Shown: positions 49,705 through 58,028 of the stretch, in pieces | How the letters are laid out: every line of letters begins with the position of its first letter | Position numbering within the stretch: the stretch's first letter is position 1 | Source of the DNA: Acuticoccus sp. MNP-M23 | GTDB taxonomy: Bacteria > Pseudomonadota > Alphaproteobacteria > Rhizobiales > Amorphaceae | DNA: 64,000 bases | Assembly: GCF_031195445.1 (NCBI RefSeq) | Contig: NZ_CP133480.1 | Coordinates: forward strand, 2,093,501-2,157,500 | Direction of reading: 5' to 3' | Notes under the pieces: model-generated | What the model saw: the letters and a program-made list of their open reading frames with translations, nothing else | What the model was told of the DNA's origin: nothing | Database searches by the model: none | Position numbers and translations under genes: made by a program

Positions 49705-50478
49705 ATGAAACTGAAGGCCATTGGCGCGACACTCGCGCTGCTTCTCACCGTTGGCGCGGCGCATGCCCAGTCGACGCTTCAGGATGTGCTGAATGACGGC
49801 ACGCTGAAGGTGGGCACCACGGGCGACTGGAACCCGATGACGATGAAGGACCCGGCCACCAACTCCTACAAGGGCTACGACATCGACGTGATGACCGCCC
49901 TTGCCGCCGACCTCGGCGTAGAGGTGGAGTTCGTCCCGACCGACTGGAAGACGCTGGTGAGCGGCGTGACCTCGGGCACCTACGACATCACCGGGTCGGC
50001 TTCCATCTCGCCGTCCCGTGCCAAGGCGGCCGGCTATTCCGACAGCTACTTCTCGCTGGCGACGGTGCCGCTCGTCCAGTCCAGGGACGCGGACAAGTAC
50101 AAGAGCTGGGAAGATCTCGACAAGCCGGACGTGACGGTTGCCGCCACTCTTGGCACCACGCAGGAAAAGCAGGTCAAGGAATTCTTCCCCAACGCGCAGT
50201 ACAAGATTGTCGAGGCGCCCGCGCGCGACTTTCAGGAGGTGCTGTCCGGCCGGGCCGATGCACACATCACCTCCAACGTGGAGGCCTACAAGCTGGTCGA
50301 GAAATACCCGCAGCTGATGATCGTCCCCGTGGATGCGCCCAAGGCCCGCACGCCCATCGCGATGTTGCTGCCGCAGGCCGACCAGGTGTGGATCAACTAC
50401 ATCAACACATGGATCACGCTGAAGAAGGAAGCGGGCTTCTTCGATGAGCTGGGCAAGAAGTGGCAGCTGTCCAACTGA
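49705..50478 (+). CDS. Polar amino-acid-type ABC transporter substrate-binding protein (SBP_bac_3)
   Basis: This 257-aa exported protein has a signal peptide (residues 1-21, cleavage likely after AHA) and a type II periplasmic binding fold. The segment KVGTTGDWNPMTMKDPATNS and the TSGTYDITGSASISPSRAKA stretch resemble cyclohexadienyl dehydratase-like binding proteins, but catalytic function is not implied. GGAAAGGATC precedes the ATG at 49705. It likely serves the divergent ATPase/permease. Its end overlaps the creatininase-family gene by 19 bases. Confidence 0.93.
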   Translation: MKLKAIGATLALLLTVGAAHAQSTLQDVLNDGTLKVGTTGDWNPMTMKDPATNSYKGYDIDVMTALAADLGVEVEFVPTDWKTLVSGVTSGTYDITGSASISPSRAKAAGYSDSYFSLATVPLVQSRDADKYKSWEDLDKPDVTVAATLGTTQEKQVKEFFPNAQYKIVEAPARDFQEVLSGRADAHITSNVEAYKLVEKYPQLMIVPVDAPKARTPIAMLLPQADQVWINYINTWITLKKEAGFFDELGKKWQLSN

Positions 50479-51254
50479 GCGAGCGGGCGGCCGATGAATG
50501 CCGCCTTGCGCACCTGACCCACGGCGCGGTCGCGGAAAAACTCCGCGCCGCGCCCATCGTTCTTCTCCCCACCGGATCGACCGAGCAGCACGGGCCCATG
50601 GGGCTGATCGGCACCGATGCGTTCTGTGCCGAGGCGATTGCGGTTGCGGCCGCCAGGGCCACCGGCGTGCTGGTGGCGCCAACCCTTGCGCTGACGCCGG
50701 CCCCCTTCAACATGGGCTTTGCCGGCACCATCAGCATCTCGCCGGCCCTGTTCGGTGCGCTGGTGGGCGAGGTGGTCGGTTCGCTGGCAGCCCATGGCGT
50801 GCGCGCGGTTCTGGCCATCAACGGCCACGGCGCCAACCTTGAGCCGGTCCGCACGGTTGCGGCGAACACGCCAATCCCGCTCGGCATATCGTCGTGGTGG
50901 GACGGGCCGGCGGTGAACGCCATCCGCACCCGGCATTTCGGCGCATGGGAGGGGATGCACGCGACACCGTCGGAGATTGCGCTCACCATGGCAATGTTCG
51001 GCGAATGGGCGGTGCCGGACGCGGCGCGGACCCCGCCCGAAAAGCTGACGCCGCAATTCATTGCCGCACATGCGGGCGACCGGCATGGCCCGCCGGACGA
51101 GCACCGTGCGCAATTTCCGGACGGGCGGGTCGGCTCGCACTCGGCGCTTGCAACCGCTGCGCTGGGCGCGGCGTTGATGGAGGCAGCGGCCGCCGACATG
51201 GCCGCCGCAATCCGCCGTTTTGCCAGGGACAACGCCGTGACGCTGCCAAGATGA
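50460..51254 (+). CDS. Creatininase-family amidohydrolase
   Basis: This 264-aa metal-dependent hydrolase has the creatininase signature: metal ligands in STEQHGPMGLIGTDA (Glu, His, Asp), the turn INGHGAN and the second His in GSHSA. Members hydrolyse cyclic amides (creatinine), formamides or amide bonds in cofactor pathways. The only in-frame start is GTG at 50460, which overlaps the binding-protein gene by 19 bases, so translation is coupled. This puts it in the same transcript as the amino-acid-type binding protein, and an amide or lactam substrate is likely. The exact substrate is unknown. Confidence 0.88.
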   Translation: MAAVQLSERAADECRLAHLTHGAVAEKLRAAPIVLLPTGSTEQHGPMGLIGTDAFCAEAIAVAAARATGVLVAPTLALTPAPFNMGFAGTISISPALFGALVGEVVGSLAAHGVRAVLAINGHGANLEPVRTVAANTPIPLGISSWWDGPAVNAIRTRHFGAWEGMHATPSEIALTMAMFGEWAVPDAARTPPEKLTPQFIAAHAGDRHGPPDEHRAQFPDGRVGSHSALATAALGAALMEAAAADMAAAIRRFARDNAVTLPR

Positions 51255-51673
51255 TTGAGGTAACGCCGAGGATCGCTCTGGACGAGAGCGAGGTGGAGGA
51301 GAGCTTCATCAAGGCGGCCGGGCCGGGCGGGCAGAAGGTCAACACCTCGTCGACCGCCGTGCAGATCCGCTTTGATGCGCGCCGCTCGCCCTCACTCCCC
51401 AACGATGTCGCGATCCGCCTCATGCGCATTGCCGGCAGCCGCCTGACGCAGGACGGAATCATCGTCATCACGTCGCGCATTCACCGCAGCCAGCCGCGCA
51501 ACCGCGAGGATGCGCTGGGGCGGCTGGTGAACCTCATCCGCGAGGCGGCGGAGCCGCCGCAGGTGCGCCGCGCCACAAAGCCGACCAAGGCGTCCAACCG
51601 GCGCCGGCTGGACGCCAAGGGCAAGCGCGGTGCGATCAAATCGATGCGCCGGTCCAAGCCTCGCCTGGACTAG
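51251..51673 (+). CDS. arfB: Alternative ribosome-rescue factor / peptidyl-tRNA hydrolase ArfB
   Basis: This 140-aa protein is a stand-alone release-factor-like domain with the GGQ motif (AAGPGGQKVNTSST) that hydrolyses peptidyl-tRNA. The lysine- and arginine-rich C-terminal tail (KPTKASNRRRLDAKGKRGAI) enters the empty mRNA channel of stalled ribosomes. Length matches ArfB (YaeJ). The ATG at 51251 overlaps the creatininase-family stop (ATGA). The role in rescuing non-stop ribosomes is independent of the upstream genes, so the coupling is probably positional. Confidence 0.93.
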   Translation: MIEVTPRIALDESEVEESFIKAAGPGGQKVNTSSTAVQIRFDARRSPSLPNDVAIRLMRIAGSRLTQDGIIVITSRIHRSQPRNREDALGRLVNLIREAAEPPQVRRATKPTKASNRRRLDAKGKRGAIKSMRRSKPRLD

Positions 51674-51798
51674 GCTCCGGACCCAATCAGGGCATGGCCT
51701 GCGCGCACGCAGGAAGCAGACTTGCAAAACAGGAGGTGCGGCAGACGGCTGCGCGCTTTAGGTTCATTGCCGGGCAACCTTGCCGCGGGAGAGTGTGC

Positions 51799-53034
51799 GT
51801 GACTTCGTTTGAGCTGATTGCGGTCCTTCTGGTGCTGACGGCGGTGTTCGCCTGGATCAACCACCGCCTTTCGGTCCTGCCGCACACCATCGGTCTGCTG
51901 GTGATGGGGCTATGCGCATCGCTTTCGGTTGTGGGTGCGGAGGCGATCTGGCCCGGTTCGATCCTGTTCGACGACGTGTCGAAGCTGGTCGAGCAGATCA
52001 ACTTCAAGGCCACCGTGCTCGACGGAATGCTGGCCTTCCTCCTGTTTGCCGGCGCGCTCCACGTGGACTTCAACGGGTTGCGCAGCCGCGGCTTCACCAT
52101 TGGGGCCACGGCCACGCTGGGGGTTGTCATTTCCACCGGCGTGATCGGGGTGTGCTTCTGGCTGGCCGCATCGGCGCTGGGCGTGGACATGCCGCTGCCC
52201 TGGGCGCTGGTGTTCGGCGCGCTGGTCAGCCCGACCGACCCCGTGGCGGTGCTGTCCACCTTGCGCGAGGTGAAGGTTCCGGCGGACCTCGAGCACGTGA
52301 TCAAGGGCGAGACCCTCTTCAATGACGGCGTTGGCGTTGTGCTGTTCGCGGTTCTTCTGGCGGCGGCGATGGGCGGCACGCTGGAGCCGCTGCACGTGGC
52401 CGAGATGTTTTTCATCGAGGCGCTGGGCGGTGCGGTGCTGGGGGCCGTCACCGGCTATTTCGCCTACCGCGCCATGCGCGCCATCAACGATTACCCCATC
52501 GAGGTGCTTGTCTCGCTGGCGCTTGTTGCCGGCACCTACACGCTGGCAGCCCGCCTCGGCCTCAGCGGCCCCATTGCCGTGGTGGTCGCGGGCCTTCTCA
52601 TCGGCACCCGCGGCGCGCGCGACGCGATGAGCGCGGAAACCGAACGCTACCTCTTCAGCTTCTGGACGCTGATCGACGAAATCCTCAACTCGGTTCTCTT
52701 CCTGCTCATCGGTCTGGAAGTGCTGATCCTGCGCTACGAGCCGTCCTATGCCGCGCTGGCGCTCCTGGCCGTGCCCATCAGCCTTCTGGCGCGGTTCCTG
52801 GCGGTGGGCAGCCCTGTCATGGTGATGGGCCGCTTTCGCCCCTTCGCCCGCGGCACGGTGCCGGTGCTGACGTGGGCGGGACTGCGCGGCGGCATCTCGG
52901 TGGCGCTGGCGCTGTCCATTCCCGAGGTTGCGGAGAAGTCACCCATTCTGGCGGCCACCTACGCGGTGGTGCTGTTCACGCTCATCGTGCAGGGCCTCAC
53001 CCTGCGCCGGGTCATCAAGTGGGTGTTGAAGTAG
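51799..53034 (+). CDS. CPA1-family Na+/H+ antiporter (NhaP-like)
   Basis: This 411-aa membrane protein has about 12 hydrophobic segments and the CPA1 motifs: LDGMLAFLLFAGALHVDF, FGALVSPTDPVAVLSTLREV (with the ion-binding Asp region) and KGETLFNDGVGVVLFAV. It exchanges protons for sodium or potassium, supporting pH and salt homeostasis. The GTG at 51799 is chosen because GGGAG lies eight bases upstream and the frame upstream to 51694 looks non-coding. No regulator or accessory subunit is adjacent. Confidence 0.92.
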   Translation: MTSFELIAVLLVLTAVFAWINHRLSVLPHTIGLLVMGLCASLSVVGAEAIWPGSILFDDVSKLVEQINFKATVLDGMLAFLLFAGALHVDFNGLRSRGFTIGATATLGVVISTGVIGVCFWLAASALGVDMPLPWALVFGALVSPTDPVAVLSTLREVKVPADLEHVIKGETLFNDGVGVVLFAVLLAAAMGGTLEPLHVAEMFFIEALGGAVLGAVTGYFAYRAMRAINDYPIEVLVSLALVAGTYTLAARLGLSGPIAVVVAGLLIGTRGARDAMSAETERYLFSFWTLIDEILNSVLFLLIGLEVLILRYEPSYAALALLAVPISLLARFLAVGSPVMVMGRFRPFARGTVPVLTWAGLRGGISVALALSIPEVAEKSPILAATYAVVLFTLIVQGLTLRRVIKWVLK

Positions 53035-53327
53035 GGGGCTCAACAGCCGGCCGCGGCGCCGGGTCCCAACCGGTCCATCGATTCCAGAAATTCAGGCGCC
53101 CCCGGGCGCGTATTTAGCGCCAGCGCAAATGCCACCGGCCGTGTGGTGTCTTGCGGCGTGAGCAGGCGCTGCGCCCAAAAATTGCAAAAACCCAACGCTG
53201 CTATGCCACAGGTTGCGCTGCTTTTCCCGCGCCGGTGCGCGTTATCGGCAGGCGTTGCCGCATGTCCGCCATGAGTCCGGCGGAGGCGACGCGCGACCCG
53301 GTAAATGTATCAGTGGGGTGATGAAAG

Positions 53328-55856
53328 ATGGCTGGAACTGCAACGCCTGCGAATGTTTCGAGTTCGGGAAACACATGGATCGACGGCCTCCTTTGGGGCA
53401 CCCAGTGGAGCTCGGGCGGGGCGACCACCGTCAGCGTCTGCATCGCCGGCCAGAGCGGCAACGAAACAGTCGCCCTCGACGGCTCCACGGTCACCGCGCT
53501 CGGCAGCATCTCGCCGGCTGAAATTGACGCGATGACATCCGCGATGGATGCCATTGCCAACGTCTGCGACATCACCTTCAACATCGTCGCCAATCAGGCC
53601 GATGCGGACATCATCTGGGCAACGGTCAACAATGCCGACGGGCACGGGGCGCTCGGCTATGCCAACCCGCCGGGGGCCGCATACAACTCGTCCGTCAGCG
53701 ATTTTCAGAGCATCATCGCGGTCAACGCCGAAGGCTATGTGGGCAGCTCCGTTGCCATCGGCAGCTACGACTACGTCACCTTCATCCACGAGTTTGGCCA
53801 CGCTGTGGGCCTTGCCCACCCGCACGACGGGGGCGGCACTTCGTCCACTTTCCCCGAGGTGTCGGGCCCGTTCGGTGACCTTGGCACCTACGACATGAAC
53901 CAGGGCGTCTACTCGATGATGTCCTACAATGACGGCTGGCAGACCGCCCCGCACAGCTCGTCCGTCTCTGCCGATTTCGGCTGGGCCGGCACCCCGATGG
54001 CGCTCGACATTGCCACGCTCCAGCTGATCTACGGCGCCACCGCCGCCAACACCGGCAGCGATACCTACACGCTGGTCGGCACCAACGCCTCCGGCACCTA
54101 CTACGAATGCATCTGGGACACCGGCGGCACCGACGCCATCGACGGCGTGGCCAACCTTGCCAACTCCATCGACCTTCGCGCGGCAACCTTGCTGGACGAG
54201 GTCGGCGGCGGCGGCTTCGTTTCCTACGCGGCCGGCATCCACGGCGGGTTCACCATTGCCAACGGCGTGGTGATCGAGAACGCCACGGGCGGCAACCTGG
54301 CCGACAGCATCATCGGCAACAGCGCCGGCAATGCGCTCGACGGTCTCCTGGGCAATGACGTCATCGACGGCGGCGCCGGCGCGGACACGGTGGACGGCGG
54401 GGGCGGTGCCGATACGCTGACCGGCGGCACCGGCAACGATTCCATCACTGGCGGCACCGAGGCCGACAGCATCGAGGGCGGCTCCGGCAACGATGTGCTG
54501 GACGGCGGGGCGGCGGGGGACACCTTCGTCTTCTCCGGCGTGTTCGGCGATGACACCTTGTCCGCTAGCCTTGATGCGACGGGGACGGACAACGTCATCA
54601 GCTTCGGCAATGTCGTCACCGAATCGATGATCACCTACGCGCTCGCCGGCAACAACGAGGATCTGCTGATCACCGTTTCGGGCGGTTCCGGCGCATCCCA
54701 GCAGGACGGCACCATCCTCATCACCGGCTATGCGACGGCGCAGGCGGCCGGTGGCGGCTTCGGCTCCATGGTGTGGACTGCGGGCGGCGGCGGCAGCGTC
54801 GACTTGACCGCCGGGCTCAGTGCGCCGCCGGTCGTGACCCCGCCTGTGGTGCCGCCGTCCACCGAGCCGATCATCGGCACCAACGGCAGCACGCGGGTAA
54901 ACGGCACGTCCGGCGGTGACATGATCGACGCCCGCGGCGGCAACGACCGGACCCAGGGTTTCGACGGTGACGACACCATTTTGGGCGGGCGGGGCCACGA
55001 CCTTGTGGAAGGCGGCTCCGGTGCCGACAGCATCGACGGGCAGGCCGACAACGACAGCCTTTATGGCGACGCGGGCAACGACACCATCGAAGGCGGTGCC
55101 GGCAGGGACAAGCTTTATGGCGGCGCCGATGACGACAGCCTCACCGGCGCGACCGGCAAGGACATGATGTATGGCGACGATGGCAACGACATCCTCGATG
55201 GCGGCGCCCACAACGACAAGCTCTATGGCGGGATCGGCGACGATTCGCTGATCGGCGGCGACGGCAACGACCTTCTGGACGGCGGTGACGGCGCAGACAC
55301 CTTGATGGGCGGCTCCGGCAGCGACCGGCTGCTCGGCGGCGGCGGCAACGACAGCATGGACGGCGGCCAGCACGCCGACCTTCTGGACGGTGGCGATGGG
55401 GACGATGTGCTCCTCGGCGGAATCGGGCGCGATGCGGACCGGCTTTATGGTTCGGCCGGCAGCGACACGCTGGATGGCGCCAGAGGCGCAGACAAGCTGG
55501 ATGGCGGGGTTGGCGACGATGTGCTGACCGGCGGCGCTGACGGCGATATCTTCGATTTTGTAGGTGCGTTCGGCAACGACACGATCTCCGATTTCGAGGA
55601 CACCACCGAGATCCGGTACGATGGCCTCGACCGGATCGACCTGACCGCATTTCGGGCAATCACCGGCAGCATCCTGAACATGTCGGATCTGCTGCTGACG
55701 ACGTCGGGGAGTGATGTCCTGATCGAGCTGGATCTCGACAATGACGGCAACGTCGATGCCGAGGACTATGATGGCGATCTTGCCGCCGACACCGTGTCTA
55801 TCCTGGTGGAGAACACGACCGTGGGCCAGTTCTCGGCGCACGACTTCCTGTTCTGA
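53328..55856 (+). CDS. Serralysin-like M10 metalloprotease with RTX repeats
   Basis: This 842-aa protein has no Sec signal. The zinc-binding motif HEFGHAVGLAH (residues 154-164) and Met-turn SMMSYN (196-201) mark a metzincin of the M10 (serralysin) type. RTX nonapeptides occupy two blocks (about 320-420 and 530-740), separated by a Gly-rich region and a Pro-rich hinge (VVTPPVVPPSTEP). It ends QFSAHDFLF, a likely type I secretion signal. GGGGTGATGAAAG lies before the ATG at 53328. Calcium-dependent extracellular proteolysis is expected. The arrangement of two RTX blocks is longer than the classic 450-500-aa serralysins. Confidence 0.9.
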   Translation: MAGTATPANVSSSGNTWIDGLLWGTQWSSGGATTVSVCIAGQSGNETVALDGSTVTALGSISPAEIDAMTSAMDAIANVCDITFNIVANQADADIIWATVNNADGHGALGYANPPGAAYNSSVSDFQSIIAVNAEGYVGSSVAIGSYDYVTFIHEFGHAVGLAHPHDGGGTSSTFPEVSGPFGDLGTYDMNQGVYSMMSYNDGWQTAPHSSSVSADFGWAGTPMALDIATLQLIYGATAANTGSDTYTLVGTNASGTYYECIWDTGGTDAIDGVANLANSIDLRAATLLDEVGGGGFVSYAAGIHGGFTIANGVVIENATGGNLADSIIGNSAGNALDGLLGNDVIDGGAGADTVDGGGGADTLTGGTGNDSITGGTEADSIEGGSGNDVLDGGAAGDTFVFSGVFGDDTLSASLDATGTDNVISFGNVVTESMITYALAGNNEDLLITVSGGSGASQQDGTILITGYATAQAAGGGFGSMVWTAGGGGSVDLTAGLSAPPVVTPPVVPPSTEPIIGTNGSTRVNGTSGGDMIDARGGNDRTQGFDGDDTILGGRGHDLVEGGSGADSIDGQADNDSLYGDAGNDTIEGGAGRDKLYGGADDDSLTGATGKDMMYGDDGNDILDGGAHNDKLYGGIGDDSLIGGDGNDLLDGGDGADTLMGGSGSDRLLGGGGNDSMDGGQHADLLDGGDGDDVLLGGIGRDADRLYGSAGSDTLDGARGADKLDGGVGDDVLTGGADGDIFDFVGAFGNDTISDFEDTTEIRYDGLDRIDLTAFRAITGSILNMSDLLLTTSGSDVLIELDLDNDGNVDAEDYDGDLAADTVSILVENTTVGQFSAHDFLF

Positions 55857-55882
55857 CGGCCGGCCCCGCCACGGGACGCGCC

Positions 55883-56923
55883 TTAGAACACCGCGTGATC
55901 GCCCCGCTCTGCCGTTGCGCCGCTCTCGATCTGTGCGGCGTAGAAGTCGAACAGCGTTTCGGTGCCGGTGGACGGGGTCAGCTCGGCATTGTAGCGGCCG
56001 GTGGCGGGGTCCAGCACCAGCATGGATTGGGTGGCGTAATAGCGGCCGATGCGGGCAAGCTCCGCCTTGGCCGCCAGCGGCGCGCTGAAACGGCCCAGCG
56101 CCGACAGGACGCCGATGATGGCGCTCAGCATTCCGACCGGCACCTGCCGGAATTTCGGCGGCTGCCCCAGTAGCTTGAACAGCGCCTCGCCCTGCATGCG
56201 CGGCGTGATCGCCGGCCCCGGTCCACCGATGGGCAGGATGCGGTTGTGGCGGCTTTCGTCCGTCAGGCAGCCGGCGAGGTAGCGGCCGAGATCATCGTCG
56301 CTGACCGGCTTGCAGGCGGTCAGCGTGCCGTCGCCGAACACCAGAAAGGGTTTGCCCGCCCGCACCCGGCCGATCTGCCCCGACAGCGACTTGAAAAACG
56401 CTGTTGCCCGCACGATCGAGTAAATCATGCCGGACGCGATCAACTCCGCCTCGAAGGCGAGCTTGGCCCGCTGAAAGGCCAGAAGCGGCCGCTGCACGCA
56501 GATGGCGGACAGGAGCACCATGTGGGTCACGCCGGCATGCCGGGCAACGTCCAGCGCTGAGGCGTGGGCCGCATGGTCGATCGCCCACGCATCGTCCGGC
56601 GCGCCCGTGCGGGAGGCAAGGCAGGACACCAGCGCGTCGAACCGTTCGCCGCAGAACCCGTCTCTGGCCAGGGAAACCGGATCGGCGACGTTGCCGAACC
56701 GGACGGTCGCGCCCTCAAGGAGGTTTGCGCTGTCCTCCTGTGCCAGCGTGCCGCCAGCACCGGCCCGTGGCCGCACGAGGCACACCACGTCGTGCCCATT
56801 GGCCACAAGCGCCCGCACCGTCGCGCGCCCGATCGTGCCGGTTGCGCCCAGCACCATCACCCGCCGCCTTGACCGCGCGCCATCTTGCGGCGCGGCGCTG
56901 GCGGCTGTTTCCTCCGGTCCCAT
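55883..56923 (-). CDS. bciA: 3,8-divinyl chlorophyllide 8-vinyl reductase, BciA type
   Basis: This 346-aa NAD(P)H-binding protein has the atypical SDR fold (VMVLGATGTIGRATV) and strong BciA hallmarks: CLASRTGAPDDAWAIDH, LLSAICVQRPLLAFQ, KSLSGQIGRVRAGKPFLVFG, and RHNRILPIGGPGPAITP. BciA reduces the C8 vinyl of divinyl (proto)chlorophyllide in bacteriochlorophyll synthesis. The ATG at 56923 shares one base with the stop of the upstream Gfo/Idh/MocA gene (TGATG). No other photosynthesis gene is in the window, so its cluster must lie elsewhere or be lost. The match is from recalled family sequence and was not searched. Confidence 0.85.
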   Translation of the reverse strand: MGPEETAASAAPQDGARSRRRVMVLGATGTIGRATVRALVANGHDVVCLVRPRAGAGGTLAQEDSANLLEGATVRFGNVADPVSLARDGFCGERFDALVSCLASRTGAPDDAWAIDHAAHASALDVARHAGVTHMVLLSAICVQRPLLAFQRAKLAFEAELIASGMIYSIVRATAFFKSLSGQIGRVRAGKPFLVFGDGTLTACKPVSDDDLGRYLAGCLTDESRHNRILPIGGPGPAITPRMQGEALFKLLGQPPKFRQVPVGMLSAIIGVLSALGRFSAPLAAKAELARIGRYYATQSMLVLDPATGRYNAELTPSTGTETLFDFYAAQIESGATAERGDHAVF

Positions 56924-57927
56924 CAGTGTGCTGCGTCTCCGGCCTTGGCGAGAATCTGCGCAATCAGCCGGTGGGTCTGGAGCGCGGAGGCGCCGGATGC
57001 ACCGGGCTCGCGGTCCTCTTCCACCGCACTGACGAAATCGGCAATTACGCGGCGGTGCGGCTCGCTGGAAAAGGCCATGGGGTCGGCCCCGCCGCCGCCC
57101 GCATCGCCGGCGGCAATGTCCTCGCGCCGCCCGTCCATCCATTCCACCGAAAGCGCATCGCCGACGAGGGATGCGCAGCCCAGCGTGCCGGACAGCTCGA
57201 TCCGCTCCGGCAGGCCGGGGTAGAATGCGGTGGTGGCCATCAGGTGGCCGGGCGCCCCGCCGCGCACCCGCAGGAGGGCGGAGGCATAGTCCTCCGTTTC
57301 CATGGTGTGGGTGGGCGTGGTGCTGGCGGTGGCGGCAAGCACCTCCACCGGCCCGGCGAGGGTGCGAAACAGGTCGATGGTGTGGATCGCCTGCGTGATC
57401 AGCACGCCGCCGCCATCGCGCGCCAGGGTGCCGCGGCCCGGCTCGTCATAGTAGGATTGCGGGCGCCACCACGGCACGGTGACGGACGCGCTGGTCAACG
57501 TGCCAAGTTCGCCGCGCTCCAGGATCTCGGCCATCCGCAGCGCGGCATCGCGGAAGCGGTGCTGGAGCACCACCCCGAGCTTGCGCTTCTTTTCGGCGGC
57601 CAGCGCCACCAGCGCCTCGGCCCGGTCGTGCGCACTGTCGAGCGGCTTTTCGACCAGAAGGTGCTTGCCCGCTTCCAGCGCAATCCGGCCAAGCGCCAGA
57701 TGCGTGTCCGGCGGCGTCAAAAGGACCACCGCAGCCACCGACGGGTCAGTCAGCGCACTGTCCACGTCGGTGGTGGTCCCGATGCCGGTTGCCGCCTCGA
57801 ACGCCGCCGCGCGCTCGGGCGACCTTGTTGCGGCGTGGACGATTTCGATGCGGTCCGACAGGTCGGCAAGGGCCTGCGCGTGCGGCTTCACAGCCATGCC
57901 CAGTCCAACGAGGCTTATTCGTAACAT
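56923..57927 (-). CDS. Gfo/Idh/MocA-family oxidoreductase
   Basis: This 334-aa NAD(P)-dependent oxidoreductase has an N-terminal Rossmann domain; the motif is LVGLGMAV, so the third Gly of GxGxxG is replaced. The family EKP motif is present (LVEKPL, with catalytic Lys), followed by the C-terminal alpha/beta domain with GGGVLITQAIHTIDLFR, where Asp/His of the family are kept. Members oxidise or reduce sugars, inositols or bile-pigment-like substrates. The ATG at 57927 is divergent from the TRAP genes (101 bases). It overlaps bciA, but a direct pathway link is unproven. Confidence 0.9.
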   Translation of the reverse strand: MLRISLVGLGMAVKPHAQALADLSDRIEIVHAATRSPERAAAFEAATGIGTTTDVDSALTDPSVAAVVLLTPPDTHLALGRIALEAGKHLLVEKPLDSAHDRAEALVALAAEKKRKLGVVLQHRFRDAALRMAEILERGELGTLTSASVTVPWWRPQSYYDEPGRGTLARDGGGVLITQAIHTIDLFRTLAGPVEVLAATASTTPTHTMETEDYASALLRVRGGAPGHLMATTAFYPGLPERIELSGTLGCASLVGDALSVEWMDGRREDIAAGDAGGGGADPMAFSSEPHRRVIADFVSAVEEDREPGASGASALQTHRLIAQILAKAGDAAH

Positions 57928-58028
57928 TTATTACTCTTTGGTGTTGGCGCGAGTGCGACAATCTGGTCTTTTCAGAATCAAGCATGCCACAAGGCTGCAC
58001 AAGAAGAATAATTCGGAAGGAACGTACC

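Noticed and set aside
53035..53327. Gap between the antiporter and M10 genes searched for an RNA gene or small gene.
   Set aside because: No cloverleaf, strong terminator or frame with a ribosome binding site was seen; probably the protease promoter region.
54340..55560. Regular short repeats that could suggest a CRISPR array or satellite.
   Set aside because: They follow a 9-codon period and encode GGxGxDxxx RTX nonapeptides without identical repeats or spacers.
53310..55841. An 843-aa open frame on the minus strand, almost the full length of the M10 RTX gene.
   Set aside because: It mirrors the Gly/Asp repeat codons of the plus-strand gene (giving monotonous Val/Ala/Ile/Gly translation). 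The plus-strand frame has zinc-site, RTX and secretion motifs.
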